From Lachnospiraceae bacterium UBA3386 (GTDB taxonomy: Bacteria > Bacillota > Clostridia > Lachnospirales > Lachnospiraceae): 7,863 nt of DNA. The stretch is from the NCBI GenBank assembly GCA_002358875.1, contig DEPS01000139.1, forward strand, positions 1 to 7,863. Direction: 5' to 3'. Under the pieces are notes generated by a model. The model ran no database searches, was not told the origin of the DNA, and saw only the letters and a program-made list of their open reading frames with translations. Below are positions 1-4,261 of this stretch, piece by piece (the first letter of the stretch is position 1; each line of letters starts with the position of its first letter). A program made the translations under genes and the position numbers.

Positions 1-588
1 GCAAACCGTGAAGCGGCGTCAAAGACTGTTACCATTACGGTCGCAAAAGCTTCGCAGACCATCAAGGGCTTAAAAACCACTTATAAAAAGACTTACGGAG
101 CAAAGGCCTTCTATCTGAAGGCATCGGCCGCGACGGCGCTGAAATATAAATCTTCCAATGCGAAGGTTGCAGCAGTAAATGCTGCAGGAAAGGTGGCCAT
201 CAAGGGTGCGGGCACGGCGAAAATCACCGTAACCGCTTCAGCGGATAAAAACTACAAGGCCGCTTCTAAGACAGTCACTGTTTCCGTTGCAAAGGCGAAG
301 CCGACGATCAAGGTAAAAACTTCGACCAAAACGTATAAGGCAGCAGTCGTTAAGAAAAAAGCACAGATATTCAGCCCCGGGATCACAGTAAACAGCAAAG
401 GAACGCTCAGTTATAAGAAGACATCCGGGAATAAGAAGATCACTGTCAACAAAAAGAACGGAAAGATCACCGTGGCAAAGGGCATGAAAAAGGGAACCTA
501 TAAGATCGGGATCACAGTCACGGCAGCCGCAAAGGGTAACTATACCAAGGGAACAAAGAAAGTAACTGTTACCGTCAGGGTGAAGTGA
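1..588 (+). CDS. C-terminal part of a Lys-rich surface protein with Ig-like repeats (5' end outside window)
   Basis: The frame is open from the first base to the TGA at 586-588, giving 195 visible residues with no start that must be real, so this is the tail of a longer protein. It is made of short alternating beta-strand stretches rich in Lys, Thr, Val and Ala. The unit NREAASKTVTITVAKA (residues 2-17) returns as NYKAASKTVTVSVAKA (84-99) and, diverged, as NYTKGTKKVTVTVRVK (180-195), a period of roughly 82-96 residues. Between them lies a pattern like YKSSNAKVAAVNAAGKVAIKG (about 49-69), typical of bacterial Ig-like (Big_2-type) domains in secreted proteins of gut clostridia. There is no cysteine. 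No LPXTG motif, C-terminal hydrophobic helix or S-layer repeat is visible, so anchoring must be elsewhere in the protein or absent. A strong terminator follows. The specific function is unknown; adhesion or a stalk role is inference only. Confidence 0.8.
   Translation, partial: ANREAASKTVTITVAKASQTIKGLKTTYKKTYGAKAFYLKASAATALKYKSSNAKVAAVNAAGKVAIKGAGTAKITVTASADKNYKAASKTVTVSVAKAKPTIKVKTSTKTYKAAVVKKKAQIFSPGITVNSKGTLSYKKTSGNKKITVNKKNGKITVAKGMKKGTYKIGITVTAAAKGNYTKGTKKVTVTVRVK
4..540 (+). repeat. Protein-level repeats in the surface-protein tail
   Basis: Units beginning N(R/Y)(E/K/T) start at about nt 4, 250 and 538. Units 1 and 2 are close copies at protein level (NREAASKTVTITVAKA and NYKAASKTVTVSVAKA), while the DNA has drifted at many third positions. 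The third unit is strongly diverged and forms the C-terminus. This is consistent with old tandem duplication of Ig-like domains rather than a recent DNA repeat. Confidence 0.65.
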
Positions 589-753
589 TGAATGTCCTTT
601 ACCTGATTGAACGGCTTTATCTGATTCGGCATAAGCAAAACGCAGAATGCATTCATCCGGGAAGAAAAATATCAGGAAATAACTGATGATAACCGGTAAG
701 AAACTGATTATAACTGTAAGCAGTCCTGCAGAACAGCACAGGTGATCAAAAGA

Positions 754-800
754 GGCCAGGTCCGGCCGGAAGAAGCTTCCGGCTGACCTGGCCGTTTTTT
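754..800 (+). terminator. Strong rho-independent terminator
   Basis: A long GC-rich hairpin: GGCCAGGTC (754-762) pairs with GACCTGGCC (785-793). After a small internal loop, GCCGGAAG (765-772) pairs with CTTCCGGC (776-783) around a 3-nt loop. Six T's follow at 795-800, then a further TTT at 804-806. It ends transcription from the surface-protein gene and insulates it from the comM promoter 50 bp downstream. The other strand has a weaker TCTTTT tract, so some bidirectional action is possible. Confidence 0.93.
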
Positions 801-850
801 GTCTTTATTCAAATTAATGGAGATAACTGTAAATACATATAAAATTACTG

Positions 851-879
851 TTGACAAATGCGTCTACAGGATCGATAAT
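851..879 (+). promoter_or_regulatory. Sigma-A type promoter for comM-dprA
   Basis: A perfect -35 TTGACA at 851-856, a 17-nt spacer, and a -10 GATAAT (5 of 6 matches to TATAAT) at 874-879. Transcription should begin near 886-888, leaving a leader of about 110 nt before the preferred comM start. The comM reading frame remains open back to a TTG at 851, but that TTG is the -35 box and cannot be the translation start. Confidence 0.8.
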
Positions 880-886
880 AGATTGT

Positions 887-899
887 ACAGATATTCTGT
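887..899 (+). promoter_or_regulatory. Small inverted repeat at predicted transcription start
   Basis: ACAGA-TAT-TCTGT is a 5+5 bp dyad with a 3-nt centre, lying on the predicted start site of the comM transcript. Its position suits a repressor operator, but a dyad this short can arise by chance and no regulator is identified. Confidence 0.25.
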
Positions 900-955
900 T
901 TAAACGGATATCGAACAGTCGTAGACCTGGTGTTTACAGGGGAAAAAGGAACGCC

Positions 956-962
956 GGAGGAG
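956..962 (+). promoter_or_regulatory. Shine-Dalgarno GGAGGAG upstream of an alternative comM start
   Basis: GGAGGAG ends 2 nt before ATG 965, while its GGAGG core is 4 nt away, which is rather tight spacing. It competes with GGAG at 987-990, which is 7 nt from ATG 998. The first gives the stronger site, the second the family-typical N-terminus. Confidence 0.45.
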
Positions 963-997
963 AAATGACCACAGGCTTCGGGCATCGGAGAATGAAT

Positions 998-2542
998 ATG
1001 TACAGTACAGTCATGACGGGGGCAGTGCGGGGTATCAGCAGTTACCTGCTGCGTGTGGAGACAAATATTTCCAATGGGCTTCCGGGGTTTTCCATGGTCG
1101 GTTTCATGAGCAGCGAAGTGCGGGAAGCGGGGGAGCGGGTACGTGTAGCCCTTAAAAATGCCGGTATCTTAATACCTGCGTCCAGGATCACTGTCAATCT
1201 TGCCCCGGCGGACATCCCCAAGAGGGGAATTGTGATCGACCTGCCTGTCGCGGTCGGAGAACTCATCTGCATGGGAATGCTGCGTCAGGAGGACTTTGAG
1301 GAAGTCCTGGTGGCGGGAGAGCTGGGGCTCAACGGAGAGATCCGGCCTGTGAGAGGTATCCTTCCTATCGTTCAGATGGCAAAGGACAGCGGGATACGTA
1401 CCTGTATCCTGCCCTTGCAGAACGAGGAGGAAGGAGCGGTAGTGAAGGGTATCAGAGTCGTAGGCGTGAGGTCGGTCAACGAGCTGATCATGTATATGGA
1501 AACGGACCCGGAAAAAAGAGACGATGTTCTGCCCCCGGCCAGAGTGGATATTGATGCCCTGTTTGCCGGCGTCGATGTCACGGCGGGAGCTGATTTTGCG
1601 GATGTCAGAGGACAGTCTGTCGTAAAAAAAGGGATGGAGATCGCAGCTGCGGGATTCCACAACCTGCTCATGATGGGGCCGCCGGGGACTGGAAAGTCAA
1701 TGCTGGCAAAGTGCATGCCGGGAATAATGCCGCCGCTCACTTTTTCGGAGAGTATGGAGGTCTCCGCAGTCTACAGTGTTGCGGGTGCACTCCCCAGAGG
1801 GGAGCCCCTTGTATTGAAAAGACCTTTTCTTTCCCCTCACCATTCCATCACCAGGGCTGCCCTGGTCGGGGGAGGGACAGTTCCCATGCCGGGGCAGATC
1901 TCCCTCGCGCACCGCGGTGTGCTGTTTCTGGATGAGCTGCCTGAATTCGGCAGGGAGCAGCTCGACCTGCTCAGGCAGCCCCTGGAGGACCACGAAGTGA
2001 CTCTTGTCCGGCAGTCAGGTGGCTACCGCTATCCCTCGAGATTCATCCTTCTTGGAGCATGCAATCCCTGCCCGTGCGGGCACTATCCTGACAGGAACCG
2101 CTGCAAATGCACTCCCTGGGAGATACGCCGCTATCTGGGACGGATCTCCGGTCCTTTGATGGACCGCATGGATCTTTGCATGACGGTGCCCCGCGCCCGG
2201 ATCGAGGATCTGCAGAAAAATGCGTCGGGGGAAGAGCCGAGCAGTGCCGTGCGGGCAAGGGTAATGGAGGCCTGCGCCCGCCAGGAACACCGCTTCAGAG
2301 GAAGCGGCATTCATTTCAATGCGGACATGCGCGCCCCCGATATTGAAAAATTCTGTCGTCTGGGCACGAGGGAGCTGCACTGCCTCAGGGAGCTTTTCGA
2401 AAACAGCGGTATGAGCGTGCGCGCTTATCACCGTGTCATTCGTGTCGCCCGCACGATCGCTGACCTTGAGGGGGCTCAGGACATACGTGAAGACCACCTG
2501 TACCTTGCTTATACATACAGGCAGGCGGAGCTGATGAATTAG
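998..2542 (+). CDS. comM: ComM/YifB-family Mg-chelatase-like AAA+ ATPase
   Basis: A 514-residue cytoplasmic ATPase. In Gram-negative bacteria ComM is a ring helicase that drives branch migration of incoming DNA during natural transformation; a similar role here is inferred. The N-terminal ChlI-type domain starts MYSTVMTGAVRGISSYLLRV and contains NGLPGFSMVG. Walker A GPPGTGKS is at residues 227-234 and Walker B VLFLDE at 308-313. The family's Cys cluster NPCPCG is at 356-361, followed by CKC, and ISGPLMDRMD is at 383-392. The C-terminal Mg_chelatase_C helix contains SVRAYHRVIRVARTIADLE (473-491). Length and all motifs are normal for the family, so the gene looks intact. I chose ATG 998 because family proteins begin at this MYS-type residue and GGAG (987-990) lies 7 nt upstream. 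ATG 965, behind a stronger GGAGGAG (956-962) at short spacing, is a credible alternative that would add 11 residues. dprA follows after 60 nt on the same transcript. Confidence 0.95.
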   Translation: MYSTVMTGAVRGISSYLLRVETNISNGLPGFSMVGFMSSEVREAGERVRVALKNAGILIPASRITVNLAPADIPKRGIVIDLPVAVGELICMGMLRQEDFEEVLVAGELGLNGEIRPVRGILPIVQMAKDSGIRTCILPLQNEEEGAVVKGIRVVGVRSVNELIMYMETDPEKRDDVLPPARVDIDALFAGVDVTAGADFADVRGQSVVKKGMEIAAAGFHNLLMMGPPGTGKSMLAKCMPGIMPPLTFSESMEVSAVYSVAGALPRGEPLVLKRPFLSPHHSITRAALVGGGTVPMPGQISLAHRGVLFLDELPEFGREQLDLLRQPLEDHEVTLVRQSGGYRYPSRFILLGACNPCPCGHYPDRNRCKCTPWEIRRYLGRISGPLMDRMDLCMTVPRARIEDLQKNASGEEPSSAVRARVMEACARQEHRFRGSGIHFNADMRAPDIEKFCRLGTRELHCLRELFENSGMSVRAYHRVIRVARTIADLEGAQDIREDHLYLAYTYRQAELMN

Positions 2543-2602
2543 GGAACCTGGAGGAGCGGCTCTTAGGACTGTGCAGGAAGGGTTCTTACGCGGGGTGCAA
2601 AA

Positions 2603-3964
2603 ATGAACATGGGAATAAGGCCTTCCGGGCCGGAAAACGCAAACCATAAATATTTATGCTGGCTGGATCAGGTTAAGGGGATCGGCAGACAGACATGTTT
2701 TCTGCTCCTTCAGGCCGCGGCACAGAGAAACCTGTTCAGCGGGGGAACAGAGGAAGCTGAGATGATGCCGCCTGTTCCGGATCTTGCCAGGACAGCAGAG
2801 CTCCTCTATACAGCCCCGCAGTCACTGCTCCGCTTTCTCTGCTCGGAGGCTTTTCCTGCCGGAAACCGGGCAGACAGGATCGCGGGGCAGCTGATGGATG
2901 CCAGAAAGCGGGAACCTGACAGGATCCTGGAAGAGCTTGACAGGAACAATATCTTTTTTTCGTGTATTCTTGAAGAAAATTTTCCGGTTCGGCTCAGGAA
3001 CATACCGGATCCGCCTTTCGGTATCTATTATAAGGGGAGCCTTCCTGCGGAGGAAGAGCCGACAGCAGGAGTGATCGGAGCCCGGCTTGCCTCGGGATAT
3101 GGAAGGGAACAGGCACGGCGGTTTGCCTGGAGGCTTGGAAAGGAGGCGGTCGCAGTCGTCAGCGGTATGGCGCGCGGCATTGACGGGATCGCTCAGAAAG
3201 CCGCACTCGATGCGGGAGGAAGATCCTTTGCGGTGCTGGGCTGCGGCGTGGATATCTGTTATCCGGATGAGAACAGGGAGCTTTATGACCGGCTCCTTGT
3301 TCAGGGAGGCATCCTTTCCGAATATCCGCCCGGAACCCCTCCCGAGTCAAAGCTCTTTCCGCCCCGCAACCGCATAATAAGCGGCCTGTCCGATCTTATC
3401 TTTGTTATAGAAGCGAGGAAAAAATCAGGGACGCTTATAACGGTGGATATGGCCCTCGAACAGGGAAGGGAAGTCTTTGCTCTTCCGGGACGAGTCAGTG
3501 ACAGCCTCAGTGATGGCTGTAACCGCCTGATCAGACAGGGGGCAGGAGCGGCGACATGCCCTGAAGATATTCTTGAATATTTCTTTGGCACTGCGGGTGA
3601 TGGAAAAACGTATTCTGCCGTGACAGGATCGGACCGGAAAAAAACATATCCGGAAAAAGAGAAAACAGGTTTAGGGGATGATAGCATTTGTGCTGCGGCA
3701 GCATCCCCGGGAGAAGCAAAAAGCCGTTTTAGTAAAAAGAAGAGGACATCTCTCGAAAAAGCGATCCTGAATTCTTTATCGGAAGAAGGAGAGCTCCATC
3801 TGGAACGTCTTCTTGAAGGCGTCAACAGGCTTTTGGTGGAATCCGGTGAGCAGGCGGTACAGGTAACAGCGCTGATACCGGTTCTCATGAGGCTTCAGAT
3901 CGACAGGGAAGTGCGTGAGGAGGCACCGGGATATTATACAGCGGTCCATGATGATTCCGGCTGA
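2603..3964 (+). CDS. dprA: DNA-processing protein DprA (Smf)
   Basis: DprA binds incoming single-stranded DNA and loads RecA during transformation; in non-competent bacteria it also supports recombination. The 453-residue protein has an N-terminal helical region with a helix-hairpin-helix-like VKGIGRQTCFLLLQ (24-37). The DprA Rossmann core spans about 126-316: VIGARLASGYG (157-167), SGMARGIDGIAQKAAL (187-202), GCGVDICYP (213-221), FPPRNRIISGLSD (252-264), SGTLITVDMALEQGREVFALPG (275-296) and GCNRLIRQGA (305-314). A winged-helix (DML1) domain lies at about 378-448, ending GYYTAV. A low-complexity Lys/Ser/Ala-rich linker of about 50 residues (329-379) makes it longer than the usual 360 or so. 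ATG 2603 is the first start after an in-frame TAG (2564-2566). Its ribosome site is weak (GGGGTG, 2592-2597), so translation may rely on coupling to comM, 60 nt upstream. No topA, a common downstream partner, follows. Confidence 0.96.
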   Translation: MNMGIRPSGPENANHKYLCWLDQVKGIGRQTCFLLLQAAAQRNLFSGGTEEAEMMPPVPDLARTAELLYTAPQSLLRFLCSEAFPAGNRADRIAGQLMDARKREPDRILEELDRNNIFFSCILEENFPVRLRNIPDPPFGIYYKGSLPAEEEPTAGVIGARLASGYGREQARRFAWRLGKEAVAVVSGMARGIDGIAQKAALDAGGRSFAVLGCGVDICYPDENRELYDRLLVQGGILSEYPPGTPPESKLFPPRNRIISGLSDLIFVIEARKKSGTLITVDMALEQGREVFALPGRVSDSLSDGCNRLIRQGAGAATCPEDILEYFFGTAGDGKTYSAVTGSDRKKTYPEKEKTGLGDDSICAAAASPGEAKSRFSKKKRTSLEKAILNSLSEEGELHLERLLEGVNRLLVESGEQAVQVTALIPVLMRLQIDREVREEAPGYYTAVHDDSG

Positions 3965-3984
3965 TATATATTGTCTTTCTTATA

Positions 3985-4003
3985 AAAAGAGCCTGTGTTA
4001 TGA
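3985..4003 (+). repeat. Left terminal inverted repeat
   Basis: A 19-bp arm exactly complementary to 4223-4241. It begins 20 bp after the dprA stop codon. Its inner end contains TGTTATGA, part of an extended -10 promoter motif. Confidence 0.9.
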
Positions 4004-4004
4004 T
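3996..4004 (+). promoter_or_regulatory. Candidate extended -10 promoter in left inverted repeat
   Basis: TGT-TATGAT matches the extended -10 form TGN-TATAAT at all but one base of the hexamer. No good -35 lies at the right distance; TTGTCT at 3971-3976 is 22 nt away, which is too far. If active it would start RNA near 4011 and give the HD-GYP gene a leader of about 250 nt containing both internal hairpins. Confidence 0.4.
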
Positions 4005-4023
4005 AGTATGAACAAAACAGCGA

Positions 4024-4074
4024 GCCAGAAGTCTGCGAACTGCGTGCCTGCACGCATGTTCGCAGATTTCTGGC
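4024..4074. repeat. Long hairpin, arm 1 of the element
   Basis: GCCAGAAGTCTGCGAAC (about 4024-4040) pairs with GTTCGCAGATTTCTGGC (4058-4074) over 17 positions, with one G-T wobble. Beyond a single bulged T (4057), TGCGTG (4041-4046) pairs with CACGCA (4051-4056) around CCTG. The result is a nearly continuous 23-bp stem. No T tract follows, so it is not a terminator. Confidence 0.85.
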
Positions 4075-4080
4075 GAGCGT

Positions 4081-4146
4081 CACACATGAGCATGAAGAGA
4101 TTTTTTGCGCAGAATGCGCAAAAAAGATCGGGAATGCGAATGTGTG
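4081..4146. repeat. Two-part stem with tandem GA loop, arm 2 of the element
   Basis: CACACAT (4081-4087) pairs with ATGTGTG (4140-4146). A symmetric GA/GA internal loop (4088-4089 and 4138-4139) follows, then GCAT (4090-4093) pairs with ATGC (4134-4137). At the tip TTTTTTGCGCA (4101-4111) pairs perfectly with TGCGCAAAAAA (4115-4125) around a GAA loop. Opposed GA pairs are a common RNA structural motif, so this arm looks like more than a chance palindrome. The T-run is on the 5' side of the stem, so it is not a terminator on either strand. Confidence 0.75.
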
Positions 4147-4222
4147 CAGCGAGTGGTAGCAGCGCGTAGTTTTATTCATTCGTTTCTGCGAACACGGGGG
4201 CATGGCCACAAGCATGAAAATG

Positions 4223-4241
4223 TCATAACACAGGCTCTTTT
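4223..4241 (-). repeat. Right terminal inverted repeat
   Basis: The exact reverse complement of 3985-4003. In + strand RNA it would end GGCUCUUUU and run into AUUU, so pairing with the left arm would give a closing stem with a U-rich 3' side. That is a possible but weak terminator or attenuator. The HD-GYP ribosome site starts 4 nt later. Confidence 0.9.
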
Positions 4242-4245
4242 ATTT

Positions 4246-4253
4246 AGGAAAGG
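4246..4253 (+). promoter_or_regulatory. Ribosome binding site deciding the TTG start at 4262
   Basis: AGGAAAGG lies 8 nt before TTG 4262. An in-frame TAA at 4226-4228 limits the start to after this point, and there is no in-frame ATG until residue 59, which would remove the first two membrane helices. The TTG is therefore the likely start. Confidence 0.7.
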
Positions 4254-4261
4254 CTGACATT

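Larger units (their letters stand above)
589..997 (+). other. 409-bp intergenic region upstream of comM
   Basis: This region contains the terminator (754-800), a sigma-A promoter (851-879), a small dyad at the predicted transcription start (887-899) and the comM ribosome site. The stretch 589-753 is AT-rich with no convincing gene. A 32-codon frame at 588-686, whose ATG overlaps the upstream stop, has no ribosome site and no recognisable features. Confidence 0.7.
3985..4241. repeat. 257-bp inverted-repeat element (MITE-like or structured RNA)
   Basis: The element is bounded by perfect 19-bp terminal inverted repeats, AAAAGAGCCTGTGTTATGA at 3985-4003 and its exact complement at 4223-4241. Inside are a long near-perfect hairpin (4024-4074) and a two-part arm (4081-4146). 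TA dinucleotides flank the repeats (3983-3984 and 4241-4242, allowing a one-base offset), which would suit a TA target duplication as in IS630/Tc1-type MITEs, but this is weak evidence. No transposase is present, and the frames through it read across hairpins without ribosome sites. It fills almost all of the gap between dprA and the HD-GYP gene, ending 4 nt before the latter's ribosome site. A non-autonomous mobile element, a structured leader RNA, or an old element taken over as promoter and leader all fit. Confidence 0.65.

Noticed and set aside
588..686. 32-codon frame beginning at an ATG overlapping the surface-protein stop
   Set aside because: No ribosome site before it, no recognisable sequence, and it lies before the terminator in an otherwise non-coding stretch.
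912..925. LexA/DinR-like box CGAACAGTCGTAGA in the comM leader
   Set aside because: Only the left half matches the Firmicute consensus CGAAC-N4-GTTCG; the right half fails at most positions.
851..997. Extension of comM upstream to TTG 851
   Set aside because: The TTG is the -35 box of a good promoter whose start site is downstream, and the extra 49 residues do not resemble the family N-terminus.
1169..1660. Long minus-strand frames inside comM, dprA and the HD-GYP gene
   Set aside because: They lie opposite clear family genes and their translations show no domain features; they are shadow frames.
2550..2602. Small frame or leader peptide between comM and dprA (GGAGGAG at 2550-2556, GTG at 2571 ending at the dprA ATG)
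   Set aside because: The ribosome site is 14 nt from the GTG, too far, and the 11-residue product has no recognisable character.
4101..4125. Hairpin TTTTTTGCGCA/TGCGCAAAAAA as an intrinsic terminator
   Set aside because: The T-run is on the 5' side of the stem on both strands; no T tract follows the 3' side.
4008..4169. 53-codon + strand frame inside the inverted-repeat element
   Set aside because: It starts 4 nt after the -10 motif with no ribosome site, and its sequence is dictated by two hairpins, so it looks like a by-product of structure. Predicted small proteins of this kind may be annotated in other genomes.
3934..4215. 93-codon minus-strand frame across the dprA end and the element
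   Set aside because: It overlaps the dprA coding end and both hairpins, and has no family resemblance.
3965..4261. A c-di-GMP riboswitch upstream of the HD-GYP gene
   Set aside because: The GEMM-I core (GGGCAAACC and GCAAAGCC-like segments) is absent, and the observed stems do not match what I know of either class.
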